Source of the DNA: Acidobacteriota bacterium
Lineage (GTDB): Bacteria > Acidobacteriota > Vicinamibacteria > Vicinamibacterales > Vicinamibacteraceae
DNA: 9,242 nucleotides
Assembly (NCBI GenBank): GCA_023427865.1
Contig: JAEYZV010000057.1
Span: 1-9,242, forward strand
Reading direction: 5' to 3'
The notes under the pieces are model-generated. The model was not told the origin of the DNA. It was given only the letters and a program-made list of their open reading frames with translations, and did not search any database. The translations under genes and the position numbers were made by a program. Position 1 is the stretch's first letter. Every line of letters begins with the position of its first letter. This document shows, piece after piece, positions 1 through 6,024 of this stretch.

Positions 1-30
1 AGTGCGGCTCGGCTCCGTGTATATAGGTAG

Positions 31-50
31 CCGTCGCCCTCGGGCGACGG
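31..50. repeat. Perfect 8-bp inverted repeat (hairpin or activator site)
   Basis: The arms CCGTCGCC (31-38) and GGCGACGG (43-50) are perfectly complementary around the 4-base loop CTCG. No T-run follows on either strand, so it is not a textbook intrinsic terminator. Its centre is about 93 bp upstream of the start predicted from the sigma-54-type promoter at 108-123, a distance typical of enhancer-binding-protein sites. It could equally be the end of an upstream transcript. The structure is certain; the role is not. Confidence 0.5.
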
Positions 51-107
51 GACGCATCGACCCCATTACACGGAATTAATCCGGCGCGGACGTTCGGGGC
101 GCCACTT

Positions 108-123
108 TGGCCGCACCCTTGCA
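108..123 (+). promoter_or_regulatory. Sigma-54-type -24/-12 promoter of the ECF sigma gene
   Basis: TGGC at 108-111 and TTGCA at 119-123 are separated by 7 bases, which is exactly the TGGCACG-N4-TTGCW geometry known for RpoN promoters. The GG and GC doublets are both present; the intermediate ACG of the consensus is CGC here. Placing the C at 122 at -12 puts +1 near G134. That gives a leader of about 14 nt containing GGAG (137-140) seven bases before the ATG at 148. The match to promoter, leader and ribosome site is internally consistent. Confidence 0.65.
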
Positions 124-136
124 CCACTTGCGGGCA

Positions 137-140
137 GGAG
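137..140 (+). promoter_or_regulatory. Ribosome binding site deciding the sigma gene start
   Basis: GGAG ends 7 bases before the ATG at 148, but only 1 base before the in-frame GTG at 142. The spacing favours 148 as the start codon. Confidence 0.6.
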
Positions 141-147
141 CGTGCCA

Positions 148-900
148 ATGTCAGTTTCTGTCCTCACCGGAGATCAGTTCGGCGCCGTCCCGGAGGCCGA
201 GCCAACCATTTCGGAACCTGTGCGTCAGAAGAACAGGACACGGGGAGGCGATGCCCCGCGACCTGCTGCGCAGCAGATGACGTCCACCGACGAGGAGCTC
301 GTCGCCCGCTCGGCGGACGGCGACATCGACAGCTTCAACCAGCTGGTGATTCGCTGGGAACGGCCGATCTATGCCCTGGCGTACAGGGTCATCGGCCGTG
401 AGGAAGAGGCACGCGACGTCGTGCAGGAGGCCTTCCTTCGAGCCTATCGCTCACTCGGCGGATTCCGGGGCCAGGCGAAGTTCTCGTCGTGGCTGTACCG
501 GATTACGCTCAACCTCTGCCGTGACTGGATCCGACGGCAGAAGCGGGCGCCCTTCGTGGAGACGCCCGAGGGCGTGGACGTGATCGAGCTCGCCGGTGAA
601 CACGGGCCGGTCGAGTCGGTCGAGGATCTGGTGGCGCGCCGGGATCTCGGCGCTGCCGTGAATCGTGCGATGGCCGCGCTCAGTGAAGACCAGCGCAAGG
701 CCATCGTCCTCAAGGAGTACCAGGGGCTGACGTTCCAGGAGATCGCGGATCTGCTGGACTGCCCCTTGAGCACGGTGAAGACGCGGCTCTACCAGGGGTT
801 GATCGTGCTCCGGCGAGAGCTGGAGCGGCAGGGCATCACGGCCGACGTGGTGCTGCCGCACGCACGATCGGCGTCTGGCGCCGAGCCGCGCCGACGCTGA
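148..900 (+). CDS. ECF-type RNA polymerase sigma factor (sigma-70 family, RpoE-like)
   Basis: This 250-residue protein directs RNA polymerase to a specific promoter set. A variable N-terminal tail of about 45 residues precedes the sigma-2 domain (about 62-131), which holds the -10 recognition motif DVVQEAFLRAYRSL and the segment FSSWLYRITLNLCRDWIRR. A linker leads to sigma-4 (about 168-222), with a helix-turn-helix reading LTFQEIADLLDCPLSTVKTRL. The two-domain layout without sigma-3 defines the ECF class. The ATG at 148 is chosen for its GGAG spacing; GTG 142 and ATG 277 (MTSTDEEL, a more usual ECF start) are alternatives. The next gene, 12 bases downstream, is a zinc-finger anti-sigma factor, the usual partner. 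A sigma-54-type promoter lies directly upstream. The family is certain; the signal it responds to is unknown. Confidence 0.95.
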   Translation: MSVSVLTGDQFGAVPEAEPTISEPVRQKNRTRGGDAPRPAAQQMTSTDEELVARSADGDIDSFNQLVIRWERPIYALAYRVIGREEEARDVVQEAFLRAYRSLGGFRGQAKFSSWLYRITLNLCRDWIRRQKRAPFVETPEGVDVIELAGEHGPVESVEDLVARRDLGAAVNRAMAALSEDQRKAIVLKEYQGLTFQEIADLLDCPLSTVKTRLYQGLIVLRRELERQGITADVVLPHARSASGAEPRRR

Positions 901-912
901 TGGCCACGTGAG

Positions 913-1749
913 ATGACCGACGCGACACGCTGTCCCGATCCCGATGCCCTGCTCGTCCTGCTCTATGACGATGAGGGCGAACCCGATGAGAGGGCAGCCC
1001 TCGAGGCGCACCTTGCCGGGTGCGTCGCGTGCGCGGAGGTCCTGAGTTCCCTCGACACCACCCGCGGGGTGCTTGGCGCCTGGCACGCTCCACGCCTCCC
1101 GCTCGGGTTCGCGCTCGTTCGCACACCGGAACATCCCCGCGTCGGTCGTGTCCTCTGGGGCGGCGGACTGGCGGCCGCTGCCGTCCTCGTCCTTGCGGCA
1201 GCCAGCAGCCTCGCGCAGCTTCGGATCACGTACGACGACTCCGGCGTGACGATCACGACCGGCGCCGTGGCTCCCGCGGCCGACGCACCCGTGGCTGCGC
1301 CAGCCGCGCGAGCGGTCGGTGGCGCTTCCGAGACGCCGACGAGCAGCTCCGCAGCGAACTGGGTGGAAGCGGCAGGCAAGGCCGACGCGCCCTGGCGGGC
1401 CGACCTCGAACTCGTCGCCACGCAGCTGCGCTCGGAGCTCGCGCGCATCGAGCAGGAAGCCCGCGCCGCCCGGCCGGCCGCCGTGGCCATGCGGGTCGCC
1501 GTGCCACCGCCTCCAACACCCGGCCGGACCCTGACCGACGACGAGCTGCTTGCGCGCGTGCAGGGCCTGCTCGACCAGAGCGAGGTGCGGCAGCAGCAGA
1601 ATCTCGCGCTCCGGGTGACCGAGCTCGGGCGCCAGTTCCAGCTGGCCCGGCAGGCCGACATCGTCCAGGTGGAGCAGACTCTCAACCGGATCGAGCAGCA
1701 CCGCGCCGAGCTGCTGCGTCGCGTGGCAGCCACACAGCCGCAACCCTGA
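913..1749 (+). CDS. Membrane-anchored zinc-finger anti-sigma factor (zf-HC2 type)
   Basis: This 278-residue protein should bind and silence the sigma factor encoded just upstream. The N-terminal cytoplasmic part contains His33-x3-Cys37-x2-Cys40 (AHLAGCVAC), the zinc-binding anti-sigma signature. One hydrophobic helix (about 80-101) follows. The rest, about 177 residues, would lie outside the membrane: an Ala/Pro/Ser-rich linker, then charged, Gln/Glu/Arg-rich stretches (162-187 and 208-272) that look helical and coiled-coil forming. That outer domain is larger than in minimal zf-HC2 proteins and may sense the signal or pair with a periplasmic partner. Only 12 bases separate it from the sigma stop, with a weak ribosome site, so co-transcription is very likely. 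The role is well supported by motif and context. Confidence 0.88.
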   Translation: MTDATRCPDPDALLVLLYDDEGEPDERAALEAHLAGCVACAEVLSSLDTTRGVLGAWHAPRLPLGFALVRTPEHPRVGRVLWGGGLAAAAVLVLAAASSLAQLRITYDDSGVTITTGAVAPAADAPVAAPAARAVGGASETPTSSSAANWVEAAGKADAPWRADLELVATQLRSELARIEQEARAARPAAVAMRVAVPPPPTPGRTLTDDELLARVQGLLDQSEVRQQQNLALRVTELGRQFQLARQADIVQVEQTLNRIEQHRAELLRRVAATQPQP

Positions 1750-1768
1750 TCCGCGCGTCTTTACTTCC

Positions 1769-2854
1769 GTGCCAGCCGTGTCGTGGTATCCCTCGCGCGC
1801 CTCGTCCAGCGCGCTCATCCCCGCGTGGCCCGGTCGCCACCTCATGACGGCCGTCATCGTGGGCGGCTTGCTGGGCGCCGGCGGGAGCGTGTTCGCCCAG
1901 CCGCAGGGAGCTCCCACGTCTGCGTCCCCGCCAGCCGCGCGAGCCGAGAGCGGCCGCGGCGCCACCCTGACCGCGCGTTACCACGTGCGGCAGATGGAGA
2001 ACGTGCTCGAACACGCCGTGCAGCATGCGGCCGACATGATGCGCCGCCGTCTTGCGGCGTTCACACCCGACGTGCTCGCGCTCGCTGGTGCGCCGCGCGC
2101 GCAGGGATACCGCCTCGACGGCTACGGCTTGTTCTTCTCCGTCGAGGTTCCCCGGTTGAGCGAAAGCGTGACCTGGGCGTTGCGCGTCCTCAGCGAGGAC
2201 CGGGACGAACGCGTCGTGGCGTCGCTCCAGAAGGTGGCCGCGGCCGAGCAGGATCCCGTGGTACGCGCCGACCTCGAGCGCGCGATTCGCACCATCCAGC
2301 TGCAGCAGCCCGCCTCGGCCCTCCCTCCCATGTCACGGTCGGAGGGGCCACAGCGGCGCGCCTTGTCCACGTCAGCCGCCGTCAGACCGACGCCGCCAGC
2401 CCCGGTGTCGGGCGCGGCACAAGGCGGCCCCCAGGTCGCGACGAGCGAGCGCGAAGGCGTTGCTGCCGAGGACGCGACCGTGGCCGACGGTTCGTCGTCG
2501 ACGACCGCCGCGAGTGCCCAGCCGCTTCCGCCCATGAGCGTGGCGCCGGTCACCGCACCGGCACCGGAGACGCCGGCCAGCGGGCCGCCACGCGACCCGA
2601 GCGCCGCCTACGAGGATGAAGTGAAGCAGGCGCTCGTCGACGCGATGCTCGACTACGCGGGCTCGCTGCAACTGCCCGCGAGCGAGTGGGTGACCGTGGC
2701 GGCGCGCGATGCCGGATACGTTGCCTTTCCCGACGCCGTCACGGACATGGTCACGGTCACGCTCAGCATCCGGGTCTCCGACCTGGCCGACTTCCGCGCG
2801 CAGCGACTCACGCGCGAGGAGGCCCGCACGCGGGTCCTCGTGCGCGAGTTCTGA
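1769..2854 (+). CDS. Exported protein of unknown family in the sigma/anti-sigma cluster
   Basis: I do not recognise a named family. The sequence has a hydrophobic segment (about 27-43) ending VFA-QP that resembles a signal peptide, then an Ala/Pro-rich stretch. A structured region follows (about 67-180, starting TARYHVRQMENVLEHAVQHAADMM, with GYGLFFSVEVP in the middle). A low-complexity Pro/Ala/Ser/Thr linker (about 181-278) leads to a C-terminal domain (about 280-361) containing ALVDAMLDYAGSLQLP and ending in VLVREF. The start is uncertain: GTG 1769 has no clear ribosome site but supplies basic residues before the hydrophobic core, while ATG 1844 would start right at the core. It begins 19 bases after the anti-sigma stop, so it is probably co-transcribed and may act with the anti-sigma factor in the envelope. 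That functional link is inference from position only. Confidence 0.75.
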   Translation: MPAVSWYPSRASSSALIPAWPGRHLMTAVIVGGLLGAGGSVFAQPQGAPTSASPPAARAESGRGATLTARYHVRQMENVLEHAVQHAADMMRRRLAAFTPDVLALAGAPRAQGYRLDGYGLFFSVEVPRLSESVTWALRVLSEDRDERVVASLQKVAAAEQDPVVRADLERAIRTIQLQQPASALPPMSRSEGPQRRALSTSAAVRPTPPAPVSGAAQGGPQVATSEREGVAAEDATVADGSSSTTAASAQPLPPMSVAPVTAPAPETPASGPPRDPSAAYEDEVKQALVDAMLDYAGSLQLPASEWVTVAARDAGYVAFPDAVTDMVTVTLSIRVSDLADFRAQRLTREEARTRVLVREF

Positions 2855-2855
2855 G

Positions 2856-2864
2856 TGCTAGAAT
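2856..2864 (+). promoter_or_regulatory. Extended -10 promoter for a leaderless transcript
   Basis: TGC followed by TAGAAT (2859-2864) is a good extended -10 element in a GC-rich background. The final T at -7 puts +1 exactly on the A of the ATG at 2871, and there is no purine-rich ribosome site in the 16-base gap between genes. No convincing -35 is seen. This is the layout of leaderless promoters known in actinobacteria and Deinococcus. Confidence 0.5.
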
Positions 2865-2870
2865 CCGCCC

Positions 2871-3377
2871 ATGCTGCGCCTTCAGAGCCGTGCGTTCGTG
2901 CTTGCGGCCTCATGTCTCGTTGCGGCGGCGTGCGCCGGTTCGGCCACCGTCGAGGATGCCATCGAGGTGTACGACGTGAAGACCGGATACGACGACGGCG
3001 GGCGTGACGCCGGGCAGAACCGGTTGCTGCCGACGATTGCCTTCCAGGTGCGCAACAAGGCGGACCGTGCCATCAACAGCGTGCAGTTCAACGCGGTGTT
3101 CCGTGTGATCGGCGATCCCGAGGAGCTCGGCTCGCATCTCATGCAGGGCATCGACCACAACGGGTTGTCGCCGGGCCAGACCGCAGGCCCCTTCGTCCTG
3201 CGTTCCACCTTCGGCTACTCGGGCGAACAGGCGCGTGTCGAGATGTTCCAGCACGAGGGCTTCAAGGACGTACAGGTCGAACTCTTCGCCAAGCAGGGCA
3301 GCGCCCAGTGGGTGAAGCTCGCAGAAGAGGTCGTCGAGCGTCAGCTCCTGGCCATCGCCCCGGCGGCAGGTAAGTGA
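2871..3377 (+). CDS. Small lipoprotein of unknown function
   Basis: This 168-residue protein opens with a basic, hydrophobic signal sequence running to Cys21 in the context LVAAACAGS. That fits a relaxed lipobox, so it is probably lipid-anchored in the envelope. The mature part has no cysteine and looks beta-rich: IAFQVRNKADRAINSVQFNAVFRV resembles the strand pattern of Ig-like or FxLYD-type domains, followed by GLSPGQTAGPFVLRSTFGY. I do not assign a named family. There is no Shine-Dalgarno sequence; the start is supported by the signal peptide and by the extended -10 positioned for a leaderless message. Its stop overlaps the start of the permease gene by 4 bases, so the two are probably translationally coupled, and it may be an accessory or outer-leaflet partner. 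That last point is inference. Confidence 0.82.
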   Translation: MLRLQSRAFVLAASCLVAAACAGSATVEDAIEVYDVKTGYDDGGRDAGQNRLLPTIAFQVRNKADRAINSVQFNAVFRVIGDPEELGSHLMQGIDHNGLSPGQTAGPFVLRSTFGYSGEQARVEMFQHEGFKDVQVELFAKQGSAQWVKLAEEVVERQLLAIAPAAGK

Positions 3378-4774
3378 GTCCGGCCTCCGCACCAGCACCA
3401 ACAGGCTCCAGCAGTCCCCCGCAAGTTCAGCTCGAGCGCCGCCTGTCGGCCTTCGACGCGGCAGCTGTCGTCGTGTCGAACGTCATCGGCGGCGGCATCC
3501 TCTTCATGCCGGCCATCGTCGCCGGCATGGTGGGCAATGCCAGCGCGATGCTGTTCGTGTGGCTGCTGGGCGGCGTCCTCGCGTTCGCCGGCGCGATGGC
3601 CTACGCGGAACTCGCGGCGCTACGCCCGCGCTCGGGTGGCGAGTACGTGTACCTGCGCGAGGCGTTCGGGCCGCTCGCGGCGTTCCTCACCGGCTGGACG
3701 TCGTTCGTTGCCGGATTCTCGGGCGCCATTGCCGCAAACGCCGTGGGGCTCACGGGGTTCCTCGGCCGGTTCTTCCCGGCCGCCGCCGACCCCAGGCCGT
3801 GGGCGAGCCTGCCGATCGGGCCGGTCACCCTGTCGCTGTCGCCGCAATCGATCGTCGCGCTGACCGCGGTCTTCGGGCTGTCTGCCGTCCATGCGCTCGG
3901 CCTCGGCCCGGGGCGCATCGTGCAGAACGTGCTGGCGCTCGTGAAGGTGCTGACGCTGCTCGTGTTCGTCGCCGCCGGCCTGTCCATCGGCAACGGTTCG
4001 ACCGAGCATTTCAGCTCCAACACGGAATGGGCGGCGTCGGGGCTGCTGCTGGCGCTGATCCCCGTGATGTTCAGCTACTCGGGATGGAACGCGGCGTCGT
4101 ACATCGCCGAGGAGATCAAGGATCCGGGCCGCAACGTGCCGCGTGCACTGGCGATGGGCACTCTGGCCGTCGTGCTCGTGTACGTGGCGATGAACGTCGT
4201 CTACATCTACGCGCTCGACGTGGAGGCCATGGCGAAGGTCGACGTCCGCATCGTCGACGCGGCGGCCGAGGTGCTGTTCGGCCCGCGGGTGGCCGACGTG
4301 CTGACGGTCGTGAGCATGCTCATCGTGCTCGGCAGCATCAGCGCGAACGTCTTCGCGGGCCCGCGGGTGTACTACGCCATGGCGCAGGACGGGCTGTTCC
4401 TGCGGTCGGCGGCGCGGGTGCATCCGCGCACGCACACGCCGGCGTTCTCGATCGGCGCTCAGGCCGTGTGGAGCGCGGTGCTCGTCCTCACCGGCACGTT
4501 CCAGCAACTGGTGACCTACACGGGGTTCGCCGTCGTGCTGTTTGCCGGTGTGGCGGTGCTCGCGCTGTTCGTGCTTCGCCGGCGCGAACCCGACGCCCCC
4601 CGCCCGTTCAAGGCCCTCGGCTACCCGGTGGCGCCGGGCCTGTTCGTGATCGCCAGCGCCGCGATGGTCGCCAACGCGATCTGGCGCGAGCCGATGCCCT
4701 CGCTGGGCGGGATGGCGATCCTTGCGGCTGGCGTCCCGGCCTACTGGTTCTTCAAACGCCGGCAGACGCGCTGA
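3374..4774 (+). CDS. APC-superfamily amino acid permease
   Basis: This 466-residue inner-membrane transporter has about 12 hydrophobic helices and family hallmarks throughout. In order they are VIGGGILFMP (37-46, the unwound first helix that binds the substrate backbone), AELAALRPRSGGEYVYLREAFGP (79-100), FSYSGWNAASYIAEEIKDPGRNVPRAL (233-259), RVYYAMAQDGLF (331-342) and PRPFKALGYPVAP (409-421). These match the LAT/APC group of amino-acid uniporters and exchangers, and the length is normal. The substrate cannot be read from sequence. Translation starts at GTG 3374 within GTGA, overlapping the lipoprotein stop by 4 bases, with AGG (3368-3370) just upstream, which indicates coupling. The N-terminal 23 residues are Ser/Pro-rich and cytoplasmic. 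The 3' end overlaps a convergent gene by 34 bp. The family is certain. Confidence 0.95.
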   Translation: MSPASAPAPTGSSSPPQVQLERRLSAFDAAAVVVSNVIGGGILFMPAIVAGMVGNASAMLFVWLLGGVLAFAGAMAYAELAALRPRSGGEYVYLREAFGPLAAFLTGWTSFVAGFSGAIAANAVGLTGFLGRFFPAAADPRPWASLPIGPVTLSLSPQSIVALTAVFGLSAVHALGLGPGRIVQNVLALVKVLTLLVFVAAGLSIGNGSTEHFSSNTEWAASGLLLALIPVMFSYSGWNAASYIAEEIKDPGRNVPRALAMGTLAVVLVYVAMNVVYIYALDVEAMAKVDVRIVDAAAEVLFGPRVADVLTVVSMLIVLGSISANVFAGPRVYYAMAQDGLFLRSAARVHPRTHTPAFSIGAQAVWSAVLVLTGTFQQLVTYTGFAVVLFAGVAVLALFVLRRREPDAPRPFKALGYPVAPGLFVIASAAMVANAIWREPMPSLGGMAILAAGVPAYWFFKRRQTR

Positions 4775-5241
4775 TCCAGGCAGACGGCTCGCGCTCCCAG
4801 CGGCCCGTCAGCCGCGCCTGCCTCTCGATCAGTGTGCACGGTCGCCGTCGGGCCACGCCCGGGGGGCCGCGCGCGACCGACCGCGATGGCGATGACCACC
4901 CACACGACGGTGCGGAGCGTCATGGCTCGGACGCTCTCCTCCGCCACCCCGGCGCCGCTGCGATGGAGCGCGATCACGCTCACGAGGACGACGGCGTTGG
5001 CCAGGGCGATCGCGCCCGCGGCGTACGTGCCCCACGGGCGGTTGCCCCAGATGCCGATGCCCGCAGCGAGGTAAGCCGCGCCCATCCCCGTGTTGTAGAC
5101 GAGCAGCGGCCGGTACACCTGGTACCCGGGATCCGCGCCAAGCAGTACACCGCCGCCGGCGACGAGCGTTGCCAGGCCGAAGAGCACGCCGATGGCTGCC
5201 GCCACGCTCCGCGCCCGGCCGCGTGCCGCAGTGGTGGTCAT
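4741..5241 (-). CDS. Small multi-pass membrane protein, unknown function
   Basis: This 166-residue protein has four predicted membrane helices (about 12-34, 45-66, 70-93 and 106-122). Between the first two is a loop with GADPGYQVYRPLLVYNTGMG, and NRPWGTYAAG opens the third. After residue 123 comes a polar, Arg-rich tail with two cysteines (Cys154, Cys160) that runs antisense into the permease gene. No named family is recognised. It is the last gene of a leftward run; its ATG is 54 bases from the stop of the DUF2249 gene. The ribosome site is weak (purine-poor upstream), which slightly lowers confidence in the start. The hydrophobic pattern and the lack of a better frame over 4775-5241 make it a credible gene. 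Confidence 0.75.
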   Translation of the reverse strand: MTTTAARGRARSVAAAIGVLFGLATLVAGGGVLLGADPGYQVYRPLLVYNTGMGAAYLAAGIGIWGNRPWGTYAAGAIALANAVVLVSVIALHRSGAGVAEESVRAMTLRTVVWVVIAIAVGRARPPGRGPTATVHTDREAGAADGPLGARAVCLDQRVCRRLKNQ

Positions 5242-5295
5242 CGCAGGCCGTCCGTGCCGCCCGTAAGTCGTTTCACGGCTGCCTGGAGGAGGTCG

Positions 5296-5556
5296 TCACG
5301 CGGGCTGCCTGACGAAGTCGATGACGATGGCGCCGGGTTCGCGCTGGACGTACGCGGTGCTGATCGCGTCGCCGTAACGCGCCTGCACCTGGGCGAGCAG
5401 CGGCAGCGGGTCGTGATCGTTGCAGAACCTCATCGTCTCGCCGGGGAACAGTGCGTCGAGTGCACCGAAGATGGCGGCGTGGCGGAAACGCTTGGCAATG
5501 CCGCGGGCGTCGAACGCATAGACCTGCTCGGGCTGGAGGTGAAGATGGGATGTCAT
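5296..5556 (-). CDS. DUF2249 domain protein
   Basis: This 86-residue soluble protein is almost entirely one DUF2249 domain. It shows FDARG (15-19), HAAIFGALDALFPGETMRF (26-44) and the diagnostic NDHDPLPLLAQ (46-56), with Cys45 next to it. The function of the family is not settled; members occur near hemerythrin-like, denitrification and iron-sulfur or redox genes, so a redox or metal role is a reasonable guess. The start chosen is the ATG at 5556, with GGGAG (5573-5569) 12 bases upstream. The open frame extends back to 5841, but that extension is Arg-rich, antisense to the neighbouring membrane protein gene, and unlike the family. A 14-bp palindrome of FNR/CRP-like geometry lies in the gap upstream. 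It sits between two small membrane-protein genes in a leftward run. Confidence 0.85.
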   Translation of the reverse strand: MTSHLHLQPEQVYAFDARGIAKRFRHAAIFGALDALFPGETMRFCNDHDPLPLLAQVQARYGDAISTAYVQREPGAIVIDFVRQPA

Positions 5557-5591
5557 GCCGGCAAGCATCTCCCGCCCTGCGCCGCGGCACG

Positions 5592-5605
5592 TTGCGCCAG
5601 CGCAA
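5592..5605. promoter_or_regulatory. 14-bp palindrome upstream of the DUF2249 gene, FNR/CRP-like geometry
   Basis: TTGCG-N4-CGCAA is a perfect dyad with the TTG-N8-CAA spacing of FNR/CRP-family operators, although the half-site is TTGCG rather than TTGAT or TTGAC. It sits in the 68-base gap, centred about 42 bases upstream of the DUF2249 start codon. No -10 element is evident between them, so its role is speculative. Confidence 0.25.
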
Positions 5606-5624
5606 TAGGCGGAGGCGAGGAGGC

Positions 5625-6011
5625 TCAACCAGGCGTCCCAAGACGACGGCCGGACCACGCCTCGCCGCGCAGACCGCTGATGATGACGGCGGCGACGGCG
5701 AGGTCGGCAACCGCGCCTAGCCAGAGCATGGGTACACCGGCGAGCACGGCGGCCGCTCCCCACATCGCGGCGGCGATCACCTTGACGACGACACCGAAGA
5801 TCCAGAGATAAGGCCGGCTTGCCGTGCGTGGAAGCTGCCACCCGCCGACGGCGATGGCCCAGAGCAGGACGGCCGCGGACAGGCCCAGCAGGCGTGCGGC
5901 GGGGCTGCTGGCGCCGTCGAGCGGCGCGATCGCGCCAGGAGCCACAACGAGAAGGGCCCCTGCAACGACGTTGCAGAGGCCCAGGACATGCACCAGCGGA
6001 CGCGGCGCCAT
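5625..6011 (-). CDS. Small four-helix membrane protein, unknown function
   Basis: This 128-residue hydrophobic protein has about four membrane helices (7-28, 39-58, 68-91 and 94-113). The conserved-looking polar spots are Asn14 in the first helix and WQLPRTASRPYLW (58-70) in the loop between helices two and three. The C-terminal tail is short and basic. It resembles many small uncharacterised integral membrane proteins and I cannot name the family. The ATG at 6011 lies 13 bases after the stop of the PEGA gene, so the two are almost certainly on one transcript. The ribosome site is poor. The mRNA folds into a strong hairpin starting about ten codons in (see 5954-5982), which could limit expression relative to the upstream gene. 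Confidence 0.78.
   Translation of the reverse strand: MAPRPLVHVLGLCNVVAGALLVVAPGAIAPLDGASSPAARLLGLSAAVLLWAIAVGGWQLPRTASRPYLWIFGVVVKVIAAAMWGAAAVLAGVPMLWLGAVADLAVAAVIISGLRGEAWSGRRLGTPG
5954..5982 (-). repeat. Strong intragenic hairpin early in the membrane-protein mRNA
   Basis: On the minus-strand transcript, GGGCC-U-CUGCAAC pairs with GUUGCAG-G-GGCCC across a 3-base loop (GUC), giving 13 continuous pairs of which one is U-G. On the plus strand the same position is a C/A mismatch, so the fold is better in the transcribed mRNA. It covers about codons 10-20 of the 128-residue protein gene. Confidence 0.5.
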
Positions 6012-6024
6012 GCCGCGCAGCCTA

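Noticed and set aside
18..25. TATATA as a -10 element for the sigma gene
   Set aside because: It has no -35 partner, lies about 120 bases from the start codon, and competes with a much better placed sigma-54-type site. It might serve an upstream or divergent gene not in view.
72..99. GGAATT as an ECF-type -35 for autoregulation of the sigma gene
   Set aside because: No CGTC/TCTA-like -10 occurs at the usual 16-17 base spacing, so autoregulation is not supported.
1298..1945. A 16-base identical stretch (CGCCAGCCGCGCGAGC) in the anti-sigma and the following gene
   Set aside because: It falls in Ala/Pro/Arg-coding low-complexity DNA, where shared runs are expected at this GC content, and no longer duplication surrounds it.
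451..1965. 504-codon open frame on the minus strand
   Set aside because: It is antisense to the ECF sigma and anti-sigma genes, which have unmistakable domains. Its Arg/Gly/Ala-rich content is the usual shadow of GC-rich coding DNA.
3559..5811. 750-codon open frame on the plus strand
   Set aside because: It overlaps the well-supported permease in another frame and then runs antisense to the leftward membrane-protein genes. The translation is Arg/Ala/Gly/Pro-rich, with no domain.
5557..5841. Upstream extension of the DUF2249 frame
   Set aside because: It is Arg-rich and antisense-like over the four-helix membrane-protein gene; DUF2249 proteins normally begin shortly before the domain.
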